64,000 bases of DNA from Scilla litardierei (taxonomy: Eukaryota; Streptophyta; Magnoliopsida; Asparagales; Asparagaceae), in NCBI GenBank assembly GCA_030789695.1, contig CM061135.1, positions 109,872,301 through 109,936,300 on the forward strand, in the 5' to 3' direction. The notes below the pieces were generated by a model that was not told where the DNA came from, made no database searches, and was given only the letters and a program-made list of their open reading frames with translations. Each line of letters begins with the position of its first letter. Position 1 is the stretch's first letter. Positions 35,439-48,182 of the stretch are shown here, in pieces. The position numbers and the translations under genes were made by a program.

Positions 35439-36068
35439 CTCCTGTACTTTACCGGCTCTTCCCAGTTCTTCAAGCTTGGAAGAATCATTTTTGATACGAT
35501 TTTATCTTTCTCAGAGCAATCCTCCTCTGCCACTGCACTGCCCCATGGATGCCTTATATCTATGTTGCTCTTGTCTCAAAGAGTGCCTTTGTCCTCTTCT
35601 GATCTTCCAACTTCTTGTGACAGCATATCTTATACTGCGAAGTCTGTGGGAGATAAAATTGATGATATTTCAAGGGTCATTCCCACTCTACATGATGCTT
35701 CTACGGCTTCCTCCCCTCCTCGGGCTGCTAATCCCACAGCCTTTGTGCATCATATGTCTCCATCTTCACCTCCTGGTCATGCTGCTTCCGCCAGTACCTC
35801 TTCCTCCAGTGTGGTGGATATTCAGCTCTTAGAGAATGTTATTCAAAATGTCGATGAACAACTATTGGTTCTCGAAGGTCAGAAGGTCCTTTTGAACAGT
35901 CACAAATTGATGCTGCAGAACAAGCTGACTGCTCTGAGGAGTAGTTTTCCTGAGGAGCTGGGATTCGTTCTTCCCAATACTCTCTTCCCAGGTATGTATC
36001 TGTCCATAGTGGCTCAAATGGGGAGATGTAGTATGTATTATGATATTGGGGTGGTGGTCGATGTCTGA
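35439..36068 (+). CDS. Downstream (env-like/extra) ORF of a SIRE-like element, 5' truncated by the gap
   Basis: The frame is open from the gap edge to a stop at 36066-36068, about 209 codons; an internal ATG is at 35562. The N-terminal part (KLGRIIFDTIL, LPHGCLISML) resembles the plant-transposon-type domain found in extra ORFs of SIRE and related elements; that is recognition by eye only. A Ser/Pro/Ala-rich linker follows, then a Leu-rich probable coiled coil (LLENVIQNVDEQLLVLEGQK). It lies between where pol should be and the 3' LTR, the place of an env-like or accessory ORF. CCCAGGTATGT near 35990 looks like a splice donor, so the last codons may be intronic. Function unknown. Confidence 0.45.
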   Translation, partial: LLYFTGSSQFFKLGRIIFDTILSFSEQSSSATALPHGCLISMLLLSQRVPLSSSDLPTSCDSISYTAKSVGDKIDDISRVIPTLHDASTASSPPRAANPTAFVHHMSPSSPPGHAASASTSSSSVVDIQLLENVIQNVDEQLLVLEGQKVLLNSHKLMLQNKLTALRSSFPEELGFVLPNTLFPGMYLSIVAQMGRCSMYYDIGVVVDV

Positions 36069-36361
36069 TAATGGTTGATGTCTGATACTGTTGTTTTGGA
36101 TGTTTTGGTCCTCTTTTGGTTCGTATATTGAGGGGGAGATTATGCTACTAGAAGTTGTGATAATAATGACTGTTCAGGTTTTCAGGAGGCTGGTTGTGGG
36201 GTGATGTAAGTGAAGTTATGGTTATGGTTGTTTTTTTGTTGATACAACTATGGTGCTTATGATTGTGAGACTCAGTTGTTCGTTTTGCCTGCATCAGTGT
36301 CTACCTTATCTTTCTCCAGTTTGATCCAGTCAATATCATAGCTTGTTGTGCCACTATATGA

Positions 36362-36374
36362 CAAAAGGGGAGAT
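36362..36374 (+). promoter_or_regulatory. Polypurine tract before the 3' LTR
   Basis: CAAAAGGGGAGAT immediately precedes TGTTAGG, typical of copia elements. Confidence 0.75.
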
Positions 36375-37332
36375 TGTTAGGTTTTATTCATGATATTCAT
36401 TATCTGCTTGATGATTGCGTTGTCATATATGGCACTCGTTGTTTGCTCATTATTTATTGAAGCTATTAGATAGTATATCTGGAAGATGTTGGGTCTCTTG
36501 TTGAACGTTTTGTTGCACCTGAGCTACTGTAATCAAGAAGGAGAGAATCGACTCAGCCTACCTTGTTGGATGAATTGTTGAACAGTTTGTTGTACCATGC
36601 TGTTCAACATGCTGTGTCTATAGGCGGCTTTGATTGTTCAAAGGTATTCGTGGATCGGAGCCTGGAGTCCTCGCGATCCTAAGTTTCTATCTTTAACAGT
36701 TCAGGTATTTATGTTGATTAATATTGTTAAAGATTTGATTGGATATTTATATCTCTCGGTTATCTTTGTTGAAAGACGGTTGGAGAGTTGTTAGCCGGCA
36801 ATATCCTTGCAACAATCTCTTGTGGTTTTTGAGGGATCCCTTTCTGGTTGATGAGTTGCAGGAATTGCAGTTATCTAGCTGTATCAAGATTTGATTGCAT
36901 CGGGGCTGATTGAACTGTGGATTGCAGAAAGGCATGCTATTAGGGTTCGGCAGCAACGACTGCTAGGTCACGGACTTTTTGATAAAAATTTTTAGGGAGA
37001 TTACTCCAGGAGGGAGGCCGACGACTACGCACGTAGGATCAAGGGAGTTGATCTAGTCGGTGGTGCAAGGGGAGCTTGCCAAGAATACTTCACGGGGTTG
37101 ATTGCGATCACCCCTCACGGGTTGTATTAAGGGGGAGTGTGTTCTTCCTTATAGAAGCGTGGTTATTAGAGTTTGTATTCTCTGATTATTATAGTGAAGT
37201 ATTCTACTTTTTTGGGCGTGGCCCCACGGATGTAGGTGTGCGCACCGAACTGCGTTACCAAGTCTTGTGTGTCTCTGTTTGATGTGTGTTGTTTCGTTGT
37301 TCTTAAGATTCATTACTGCGTACTGAATTTCA
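36375..37332 (+). repeat. 3' LTR of the SIRE-like element
   Basis: About 958 bp from TGTTAGG to TTTCA. The 3' part carries GGGCGTGGCCCCACGG (an imperfect palindrome at about 37214), typical of copia LTR ends. Short frames inside (37076-37282, 36747-36956) have no domain. Confidence 0.7.
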
Positions 37333-37955
37333 AATGTTATGATTTTTATAAACTAATTTTATCTTCTCTTATTTTTTAGTTGAAGATGGCCATCTCCCGG
37401 TTCCATATGACATTTTTGCGGATTTCTCTGAGCTCGGGGTATTTTCTACATTTTCGAGAAGTTATGGATCTTGTTATTAAATGATATGATTTATTGGCCT
37501 AATTTTTCTTCTTTTTTTCAGTTGAAGATAGTGATCTCTCATTTCTAACTGACATTTTGCATATCATTCTGACCTCGGGTTACTTTCTAAATTTTCGAGA
37601 AAATATGGATCTTTTTATTAAATGATACGATTTTTGACTTAATTTTGTCTCCTCTTATTTTTCAGTTGAAGATGCGATCTCCCTGTTTTGACGGACATTT
37701 TTGCAGATTTTTGTAAGCTCGATGCTATTTTCTACATTTTTATAAATGATATTATTTTTATAAACTACATTTGTCTTCTCTTATTTTTTTCTGTTGAAGA
37801 TGACGACCTCCCCGTTCCAATGGACATTTTTGCGGATTTTTCTTAACTTGAAGCTGTTTTTCTTCATTTTCTGGAAGATATTAATCCTTTTATGAAAGGA
37901 TATGATTTTTTGGCCTAATTTTATTTTCTCTATTTTTTAGATGAAGATGACGATC

Positions 37956-37972
37956 TCCCGGTTCCAACGAAT
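37956..37972 (-). other. CENP-B-box-like 17-mer, all fixed positions matched
   Basis: The minus strand reads ATTCGTTGGAACCGGGA. The human CENP-B box is YTTCGTTGGAARCGGGA: all 15 non-degenerate positions match, the two degenerate ones (Y, R) do not. The essential core NTTCGNNNNANNCGGGN is fully met. Binding is untested. Confidence 0.6.
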
Positions 37973-39784
37973 ATTTTTGTGGATTTTTCTGAGCTTCATG
38001 ATATTTTTCTACATTTTTGTAAGATATGAATCTTTATATTAAATGATATGATTTTTATAGCCTAATTTTGACTCCTCTTCTTTTTCAGTTGAAGATGGCA
38101 ATCTTCTCGTTCCTAAGAATATTTTTGCGGATTTTTTTTGAGCTCGGTGCTATTTATAGAATTTTTTATTAAATGATATTATTTTTATAGCCTACATTTG
38201 TCTTCTCTTATTTTTTTCAGTTGAAGATGACCATCTCTCGGCTCCAACAGAAATTTTGGCGGATTCTTCTAAGCTCGAGAATATTTTCTACAGTTTATTG
38301 AAGATGTGGTTCATTTATTAAATTATATGATTTTTATAAACTAAGTTTGTCTTCTCTTATTTTCCTAAGCTTGAGAATTTTTGCGGATTTTTTGATCACA
38401 AGGCTATTTTCTAAATTTTATGGAAGATATGTTTCTTTTTATTAAATAATATGATTTTTATAAACTAAGTTTCTCTTCTCTTATTTTTTTAGTTAAATAT
38501 GGGGATCTCCAAGTTCCAACGGATATTTTGTAAAATATTCTGGTCTATGTGCTATTTTCCATATTTTCTGTAAGATATGTATCTTTATATTAAATTATAG
38601 GATTTTTATAACCTAATTTTTTCTTCCTTTATTTTTCAATTGAAGATGGCGATCTCTCGGTTACAATGGACATTTTTGCTTATTTTTCTTAGCCCGGTGT
38701 TATTTTCTTCATTTTATTGAGTATATGGATATTTTTATCACATGATATACTTTTTGTTGTCTAATTTTGTCTTCTCTTATTTTTTAGGTGAAGATGGCGA
38801 TCTTTCGATTCCAACGTACATTTTTACGGATTTTTCTGAGTTCGAAGCTATTTTTCTTTAATTTCTTGAAGATATTGATATTTTTATTGAATGATATGAT
38901 TTTTTGGCCGAATTTTGTATCCTCTTTTTTTGTTGAAGACGACGATTTGCCGGTTTCAACGAACGATTTTGCCGGATTTTTCTGAGCTCAACGCTATTTT
39001 CTACATTTCTGTAAGATATGAATATTAATATTAAATCTTATGACTTTTATAGCCTAATTTTGTCTTTTATTATTTTTCAGTTGCATATGGCGATTTCCCG
39101 GTCCCAACAAATATTCTATGAATTTCTCTGAGCTCGGGGATATTTTCTACATTTTATTGGAGACATGGATCTTTTTATTAAATGATATGATTATTATAGC
39201 CTAAATTTTCTCTTATTTTTCAGTTGAAGATGTCGATCTCCCAGTTTCAACAAACGTTTAATGGATCCTTTTATTAAATGATATAATTTTCATAGACTAA
39301 GTTTGTCTTCTCTTATTTTTCAGTCGAAAATGACGATCTCTCTGTTCCAACAGACATTTTTGCAGATTTTTCTGACCTCGGGATTAATTTCTAAATTTTC
39401 TAGAAGACAGAGAACTTTTTATTAAATGATATGACTTTTGGTATAATTTTGTCTGCTCTTATTTTTCAGTTGAAGGTAGCGATCTCCTGGTTCCAACAAA
39501 CATGTTTCAGATTTTTTTTGAGATCGGAGCTATTTTCTACATTTTATGTAAGAAATGGATTTTTTTCATTAAATGATATGATTTTTATAGCATAAGTTTG
39601 TCTTCTCTTATTTTTTTTCAGCGGAAGATCGCGATCTCCCGGTACCAACGGATGTTTTGCGGATTTTTCTTAGCTCGTGACTATTTTTTTTTACATTTTC
39701 TGGAAGATATGGATCTTTTGAAAAAATATTATGATTTTTTGGACTAAGTTTGTCATATCATATTTTTAATTGAAGATTGTGGGG

Positions 39785-39801
39785 TCCCGGTTCCAACGAA
39801 C
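39785..39801 (-). other. CENP-B-box-like 17-mer, all fixed positions matched
   Basis: The minus strand reads GTTCGTTGGAACCGGGA, again 15 of 15 fixed positions of the human box. More typical monomers carry GTCCGTTGGAACCGGGA (14 of 15), for example 10025-10041, 18159-18175 and 48541-48557 (34755-34771 differs at the first base). Confidence 0.6.
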
Positions 39802-41635
39802 ATTTTTGATGATTTTCCTGAACTCCGGGCCATTTTCTAAATTTTCTGTAAGAAATGAATCTTTATATTAAATGATATTATTTTTATAGCCTAATTTTGC
39901 CTTCTCTTATTTTTTAAGGCGATCTCCCGGTTCTAACGGACATTTTTGTGGATTTTTCTGAGCTTGTGGTTATTTTCTGCATTTTCTGAAAAATAGATCT
40001 TTTTATTAAATGATATGATTCTCTGGTGTAATTTTATCTTCTTTAATTTCAGTTGAAGATAGTGTTCTCCTGATTTCAACGCACATTTTTGCAGATTTTT
40101 CTCAGCTCCAATCTAATTTCCACATTTTCTTGAAGACATGGATCATTTTATTAAATGATGTGATTTTTGGCCTAATTTTGCCTTATCTTATTTTCATATT
40201 GTAGATGGCGATCTACCGGGTCCAACAGATATTTTTGCGTATTTTTCTAAGCTACAGGCTATTTTCGACATTTTCTAGAAAATAAGGATATTTATTTTAA
40301 CTGATATGATTTTTAAGGCCAAATTTTTTCTTCTCTTATTTTCAGTTGAAAATGACAATCTCCCTATTCCAACGGATATTTTTGCGGATTTTTCTGTGTT
40401 CCAAGCTATTTTCTACATTTTATTAAAAAAATGGATCTTTATATTAAATGATATGGTTTTCATGGCCTAATTTTGTCTTCGCTTCTTTTTTTAAAGTTGA
40501 ATATGTCAATCTCCCGATTCCAACAGAAATTTTTGTAGATTTTGTAGCGCGGGCTAATTTCTAGATTTTATCGAAGATATGGATCATTTTATTAAATGAT
40601 ATGATTTTGATGGCCTAGTTTTGTCTTCTGTTATTTTTTAGTTGAAAATGGCCATCTCTCGGTTCCAACAAACATTTTTAAGAATTTTTCTGAGCGCAGA
40701 GTTAATTTATCCATTTTCTGGAAGTTATGTATCTTTTTATTAATTGATATGATTTTTTGGTTTAATGTTATCTTCTCTTATTTTTCAGTTGAAGATGTCG
40801 ATCTCCCGATTCCAACTAACATTTTTACTTATTTTTCATTTAAAGTTATGAATATTTATATTAAATGATTTAATTTTTATGGCCTAAATTGTCTTCTCTT
40901 ACTTTTCAGTTGAAAATGGCGAACTCTCGGTTCCAACAGACATTCTTGCGGAATTTTCACAGCTCGGGTCTATTTTCTATAATTTTTTGAAGATACGGAT
41001 CTTTTAATTAAAAGATATGATTTTTATAGACTAAGTTTGTGTTCTCTTATTTTTCAGTTGAAAATGGCAAACTCCCGGTTCGGACGGACAAATTGGTGGA
41101 TTTTTCAGACCTCGACGCTATTTTCTACATTTTAATGAAGATATGTATCTTTTTATTGAATGATAGCCTAATTTTATCTTCTCTTTTACTTTCCATATGA
41201 CATTTTTTGTAGATTTTTCTTAGCTCCGGGCTATTTTCTATATTTTCTGTAAGATACAGATCTTTAGATTAAATGATATGATTTTTATATCCAAATTCTG
41301 TCTTCTCATATTTTTCAGGTGAAGATGAAGATCTCCCGATGGATATTTTTGCAGATTTTTCTGAGCTCGGGGCTATTTTCTACATTTTATTGAAGATATG
41401 GATTTTTTATTAAATGATATGATTTTTGGACCCTAAATTTTGTCTTCTCTTGTTTTAAGTTGAACATGGCGATCTTTCGGTTCCAACGAAAATCTTTTCG
41501 GATTTTTCTGAGCTCAAAATTGTTTTTCTACATTTTCGGGAAGTTGTGGATCTTTTTATTAAATGATGTGATTTTTGTACTAATTTTGTTTTCTTTTATG
41601 TTTTTATTTGAAGATGGCGAACACCATGTTCCAAC

Positions 41636-41735
41636 AGACATTTTTGTAGATTTTTCTGAGCTTGGGAATATTTTCTACAAATTATTGTTCCAACAGACAT
41701 TTTTGTATATTTTTCTGAGCTTGGGAATATTTTTT
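41636..41735 (+). repeat. Local tandem duplication of a monomer part
   Basis: TTCCAACAGACATTTTTGTA through TTGGGAATATTTT occurs twice, about 60 bp apart, with few differences. Confidence 0.8.
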
Positions 41736-42553
41736 ACAGTTTATTGAAGATGTTGTTCATTTTATTAAATGATATGATTTTTATAGACTAAGTTTGTCTT
41801 CTCTTACTCTCAGTCGAAGATGGTGATGTCCCGTTTCCAACCGAATTTTTGTGGATTTTTTGATATCGGTGCTATTTTCTAAATTTTATGGAAGATATTT
41901 ATCTTTTTATTAAATGATATGACTTTTATAGCCTAAGTTTATCTTCTCTTATTTTTAGTAAAAGATTGTGATGTCCTTGTTCCAACATACATTTTTGCAG
42001 ATTTTTCTAAGCACGTGGCTATTTTTCTATATTTTCTAGAAGATAAGTATCTTTTATTTTGGACTAATTTTGTTTTCTCTTATTTTTCATTAAAGATGTC
42101 GATCTCCCTATTCTAAGGACATTTTTGCGGATTTTTCTTAGTCCGGTCAATTTTCTACATTTTTTGTAAGATATAGATCATTATATTAAATGATATGATT
42201 TTTATAGACTATTTTTGTCTTCTCTTATTTTTTAGTTGAAGATGGCAATCTCTCGGTTTCAACGAAAATTTTTGCATATTTTTCTGAGATCGTGGCTATT
42301 TTCTATATTTTCTGAAGGATAACGTTCTTTATATTAATTGATATGATTTTTGTTGCCTAATTTTTTCTTCTCTTATTTTCTAATTGATGATGGCGATCTT
42401 TTTATTAAATGATATGATTTTTTGGTCTTATTTTGTATTTTCTTATATTTCAGTTGAAAATGGCGATCTTCCGATTCCAACGGACATTTTTGCGAAATTT
42501 CTGAACTTACTTCACATAATCTGGAAGATATTGATCGGTTTATTAAATGATAT

Positions 42554-42704
42554 TAGAGAAGAAAATAGGCCAAAATGTCCGTTGAAATCAGAAAATCGGC
42601 ATCTTCACTGAAATATAAGAGAAGACAAAATTTAGAACTGGAAAATAGCCATCTTCATTTATAAAAATGTCTGTTGTAACCGGGATATTGCCAGCATCAA
42701 CTGA
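42554..42704 (-). repeat. Inverted satellite module, copy 4
   Basis: Same three-part inverted structure as at 9083-9238, flanked by half-monomers at about 42385 and 42825. Confidence 0.85.
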
Positions 42705-44071
42705 TAAGATTTTTATATATCATTTTCTGTGCTTGGTGCTATTTTATACATTTTATGTAAGATATATATCTTTTTATTAATTAATAAGATTTTTATAGCC
42801 TAAATTTGTCTTCTCTCATTTTCCAGTTGAAGATGACAATCTTTTTATTAAATGATATGATTTTTAAGCCTGATTTTGTCTTCTTTTATATTCCAGTTGA
42901 AGATGGCGATCTCCCGGTTGCAACAGACAATTTTGCAGCTTTTTTGAGCTCCGGTCTATTTCACATTTTGAAGATATGTATCATTTTTTAAATGATATAA
43001 CATTTTGTCCTAATTTTGTCTTCTCTTATTTTTTTTAGTTGAAGATGGCGATCTTCTGGTTCCAACGGACATTTTTGTCGATTTTTCAGAGTTCGTTGTG
43101 TACTTTTTTGGAAGATAATAATCTTTATATTAAATGGTATTATTTTTATATTCATTTTTTCTTGTCTTATTTTTCAGTTGAAGATGGCGATCTCTTTGTT
43201 CCAACAGACATTTTTACAGATTTTTCTGAGCTCCTGGCTATTTTCTACTTTTTATTAAAGATACGGATCTCTATTTTAAATGATAAGATTTTTTAGCCTA
43301 AATTTGTCTACTCATATTTTTCAGTTGAAGATTGCGATCTCCAGGTACAGACGGAAATTTTTGCAGATTTTCTTAGTTTTGGGATTTTTTACATTTTCTG
43401 GAAGGTATAAATCTTTTTATTAAATGATATGATTTTTTGCCTAAATTTGGCTTCTCTTTTTAGTTGAATATTGTGATCACGCAGTTCCAACGGACATTTG
43501 TGCAGATTTTTCTGAGCTCGGTGCTATTTTCTACATTTTATGGCAGATATTTTGTCTTCTTTATTAAATGATATGATTTTTTGGCATAATTTTGTCTTCT
43601 TTTATTTATTAGTTGAAGCGCTGTTCTAACGGATATTTTTTCGGATTTTCTGAGTTCCGGGCTATTTTCTACATTTTCTGTATAATATGAATCTTTATAT
43701 TAAATGATATGATTTTTATAACCTAATTTTGTCTTCTCTTATTATTCGTTTGAAGATGGCGATCCACTGGTTCATACGGACATTTTTGTCGATTTTTCTG
43801 ATTTTGGGGCTATTTTCTACATTTTCGAGAAGTTTAGGATCTTTGTATTAAATGATATGACTTTTTGACCTAATTTTTTCTTCTCTTATTTTTTCAATTG
43901 AAGATGACTATCTCCCTATTCCAAAGAAAATTTTTGCGGATTTTTCTGAGCTCGAGGCTATTTTCTACTTTTTCGAAAAGTTATATATCGTTATATTAAA
44001 TGATATGATTTTTATCGCCTATGTTTGTCTTCTCTTATTTTTTAGTTGAATATGGCAATCTCTCGGTTCCA

Positions 44072-44879
44072 TAAGAAAGCAAGTATACCCTCGTTCTAGA
44101 GCTATAGTGACGTAAGGTTATTGAATAAGTCATCGAAGCCGGCTTTTAAATAATAAAGGTTATAGAGTCGTTTTAAGTCATTCCCAAGTAAGAAAGTCAG
44201 GCAACCAAAGGGAGAGGACTTTATAAAGGAAGTCCCATCTAGTGCTAGATCTCTTGTAAGCAGGGTTTTAGAGTCAGCCAGCCCCACTGGATAGATAATT
44301 TCATAAAAGTATTATGTTGTGTGTAAGCTATTCTCTCATTCTGGCATAAGTCAGTACCCCGCTCTCAAGTAAGGAAGTTCAAAGCAAGGTTAGATGATAA
44401 GTAATTCCCTGGGGATATAATTTCATATAGTAAGTACGCCAACATGCTATAAATCTAGAGCTAGAGAGAAGGTATGGTTGGAAAAGTAAACTTCCTTATG
44501 GATTAGCTTGTTAAAGAGTGGATTAGAGGTTTTAGCGTGGAATTACTTATAATAGAATGAGCACGAGGGTTACTTACTAACCTGGGATTTGAGGGTTCGT
44601 CAGCACGGATTGAGCATGCTTATTCATTGGCGTATTCTATCACCTTCCGCTACCTCTTTATCATCTTGAACTTCCGAACTCGCACCTGGATTAGCTTAAT
44701 AGAACCGATTGGAGGGTTAAGGGAAGGGAATTACTAACTCTAGAACGAGTGGACTTCCTTACTATAGAAATATCTATCAAAAGGAGATGAAAAAGTAATA
44801 GCAGCTCGAGCCCTGGGTTAGCTAGTTTGCTTACTCCAATAAAGTAGGCTGACTTAGGGGATTATTCCTACTCTTACAC
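44072..44879. other. Putative organellar (mitochondrial-like) DNA insert
   Basis: About 808 bp of unique, compositionally balanced sequence. Its longest open frame (44102-44287 minus, 61 codons) has no recognised product. The array stops at GGTTCCA and resumes at ACCGACAGACATTTTTG, so it was opened inside GGTTCCAACGGACATTTT, the CENP-B-like box, with almost nothing lost. No terminal repeats or target duplication. Mitochondrial origin is an impression from sequence style. Confidence 0.45.
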
Positions 44880-45554
44880 CGACAGACATTTTTGCATATT
44901 ATTTTAAGCTCAGTGATGTTTTCTACATTTTATGGAAGATATAGAACTTTTTATTAAATAATATGATTTTTACAGCCTACGTTTGTCTTTTCTTATTTTT
45001 AGTTAAAGATGGCAATCTCCCAGTTCAAACAGACATGTTTGCAGATATTTTTGGCTTGAGACTATTTTTCTAAATTTTCTGGAAGATATGTATCTTTTAA
45101 TGCAATGATATGATTTTTTGGCCTAATTTTGTCTTCTCTTTTTTACTTTGAAGATGGCGATCTCCCGGTTCCAATAGACATTTGTGCGAATTTATTTTGA
45201 GCTAGGGTTATTTTTTATAATTTTTTGTATAATATGAATCTTTATATTGAATGATATTTTTATAACCTAATTTTGTCATCGCTTATTTTTCAGTTTAAGA
45301 TGGCGATCTCCAGGTTCCAAGAACATTTTTGCGGATTTTCTGAGCTTAGAGCTATTTTTCTACATTTTCGAGAAGTTATGGATCTTTTTATTAAATGATA
45401 AGATTTTTTGTCCTAATTTTGTCTTCTCTTATTTTTAAGATTAAGATGGTAATCTCCTGGTTCCAACAGACATATTTGCTGTTTTTTAGCTCCTGGCTAT
45501 TTTCTAAATTTTCTATAAGATATGTATCTCTAAATTAAAAGATATGATTTTTAG

Positions 45555-45720
45555 CCTAATAGAAAATTTAAAGATTCATATTTTTAGATATCTTCAATAT
45601 GCAAAACTAAAAGATTCATATTTTTAGATATCTCTAAATTAAAAGATATGATTTTTAGCCTAATAGAAAATTTAAAGATTCATATTTTAAGCCTAATAGA
45701 AAATTTAAAGATTCATATCT
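45555..45720. repeat. Scrambled satellite segment with triplicated and inverted fragments
   Basis: CCTAATAGAAAATTTAAAG starts at 45555, 45659 and 45692, and AAAGATTCATATTTTTAGAT at 45570 and 45610. GAAAATTTAAAGATTCATAT is the reverse complement of the normal monomer part ATATGAATCTTTAAATT..., so inverted bits alternate with direct ones. Confidence 0.8.
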
Positions 45721-48182
45721 TCCAACAGACATATTGAAGATATGAAGCTTTTTATTAAATGATATGATTTTTAGCCTACTTTTGTCTTCTCTTATTTTTC
45801 AGTTGAAGATGGCGATCTCTTGATTCCAACAGATATTTTGGCAGATTTTTCTTAGCTGAGGATTGTTTTTCTACATTTTCGTGAAGTTATGAATCTTTTT
45901 ATTAAATGATAAGATTTTTTGGCCTAAATTTGTCTTCTCCTATTTTTCAGTTGAAGATGACAATCTCCCGGTTCATGCAGGTATTTTTGCAAATTATTCT
46001 GACCTCGAAGCTATTTTATAAATTTTATTGAAAAAATGGATATTTTTATTAAATGATATGATTTTTGGCCAAATTTTGTCTACTTTTACTTTTCATTTGA
46101 AGATGGCAATCTTCGGTTACAACGAAATTTTTGCGGATTTTTCGAAGCTCGGTGATATTTTCTACATTTCATGGAAGATATGAATTTTTTAATTAAATGC
46201 TATAATTTTTATATCCTATGTTTTTCTTCTCTTATTTTTTCTAGTTGTATATTGTGATCTACCAGTTCCAGCGGACATTTTTACTGATTTTTGTTAGCTT
46301 GACGCTATTTTTCTTCATTTTAAGGAAGATATGGATCATTTTATTAAATGATATAATTTTTTGCCTAATGTTGTCTTCTCTTATTTTTCAGTTGAAGATG
46401 GCATTCTCACGGTTCTAAAAGATATTTTTTTTGGATTTTTTTGACTTTGAGGCTATTTTCTACATTTTCTGGAATATATGGATCTTTTATTACATAATAT
46501 GATTTTTAGCCTAATTTTATCTTCTCATATTTTTTTGATGAAGATGGCGATCACCCGATTCGAACGGACATTTTTTGCGGATTTGTGTGAGCTCTGGGCT
46601 ATTTTCTACATTTTATGTACGATGTATATCTTTAGATTAAATGATATGATTTTTATAGCCTAATTTTGTCTTCTCTTATTTTCAATTGAAAATGGCCGTC
46701 TCCCGGTTCCAAGGGACGTTTTTACGGATTTTTCTGAGCTCGAGGCTATTTTCTACATTTTATTGAAGATGTGGCTCTTTTTATTAAATAATATGATTTT
46801 TATCCTAATTTTGTCTACTCTTATTTTTCACTAGAAGATGTCGATCTCCTGCTTCAACGGACATTTTTGCAGATATTTCTAAGCTTGGGACTATTTTTAT
46901 ACATTTTTGGGAAGTTATGGATTTTTTATTAAATGATATGATTTTCCGGCTTAATTTTGTCTTCTCTTTTTTCAATTGAAGATGGCGATCTCCCATTTCC
47001 AACGGAGATTTGTGCGGAATTTTCCAAGTTCCGGGCTATTTTCGAAATTTTGTTGAAGATATGGATTTTTATATTAAGTGATATGATTTTTATAGCCTAA
47101 TTTTGTCTTCACATACTTTTTAGTTGAAGATGGCGATTTCCTGGTTCCAAAGGATATTGTTCGACTTTTTCTGAGCTCTGGATTATGTTTGTACATTTCG
47201 GGAAGGTATAGATCTTTTTATTAAATGATATTATTTTTAGGTCTAATTTTGTCTTCTCTTTTTTCATTGAAGATGGCGATTGCTCGGTTCCAACTGACAT
47301 TTTTGCAGATTTTTCTGAGCTCCGGGCTATTTTCTAACTTTTCTATAAGATATGAATCTTTATATTAAATGAGATGATTTTTATATCTGAATTTTGTCGT
47401 CTCTGATTTTTTAAGTTGAAGATGTCGATCTCCCTGTTCCAACGGCCTTTTTTGCGGATTTTTATAAACTTGGAACTATTTTCTACAGTTTATTGAAGAT
47501 ATGGATATTTTTATTAAATGATATGATTTAAATAGACTAAGTTTATCCTCTTATTTTTTTAGTTGAATATGGCGATCATCCGGTTCCAACAGAAATTTTT
47601 GCGGAATTTTTTGAGCTCCAGGCTACTTCTCAACATTTTCTGTAAGATAAGTATCTTTATATTAAATGATATGACTTTTATGTCCTAATTATGGCTTCTC
47701 TTATTTTTCAGATAAAGATGGCGGTCTCCCGGTTCCAATGGATATTTTTACGGATTTTTCTGAGCCATACGCTGTTTTCTATATTTTTGGTAAGATATGG
47801 ATCTTTTTAAGTATATGATTTTTATGGCCTAATTTTGCCTTCTCCTATTTTTCCGTTAAAGATGGCTTTCTCCTGTTTCCAACGGAAATTTTTGCGTATT
47901 TTTCTGAGGTCGGAGCTATTTTCTATATTTTTTGGAAGATAAGGATCTTTATTTTAATTGATATGATTTTTGTTGCCTAATTTTGTCTTCTCTTATTTTC
48001 CAATTGATGATGATGATCTTTTTATTAAATGATATGATTGTTTGGCCTTATTTTGTCTTTGCTTATATTTCGGTTGAAGATGGTGATCTCTCGGTTTCAA
48101 CGAATATTTTTGCAGATTTTTCCGAGCTCCAGGCTATTTTCACATTTTTTTGGAAGATAGGGTTCATTTTATTAAATGATAT

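Larger units (their letters stand above)
35439..37332 (+). mobile_element. 3' part of a SIRE-like Ty1/copia element
   Basis: From the gap: end of an open frame, a 300-bp 3' region with two polypurine-like stretches (GAGGGGGAGATTATGC at about 36128 and AAAAGGGGAGATTG at about 36364), and an LTR from TGTTAGG (36375) to a CA near 37332. Satellite resumes at 37333. The left target duplication cannot be checked because of the gap. Confidence 0.75.
37333..44071 (+). repeat. 147-bp satellite array, block 6
   Basis: Plus-oriented monomers. Landmarks reproduce block 1 in order: a monomer broken after ACATTTTATGGATC (5930 and about 39250), TTGAACATGGCGATC followed by a CTTTTCGG variant (8030 and 41461), a half-monomer (8904 and 42385) and the inverted module (9083 and 42554). 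Offsets are about 33.3-33.5 kb. Confidence 0.93.

Noticed and set aside
34846..35832. 328-codon frame across the N gap, and the 202-203-codon frames beside it
   Set aside because: Most codons are N; not a real reading frame.
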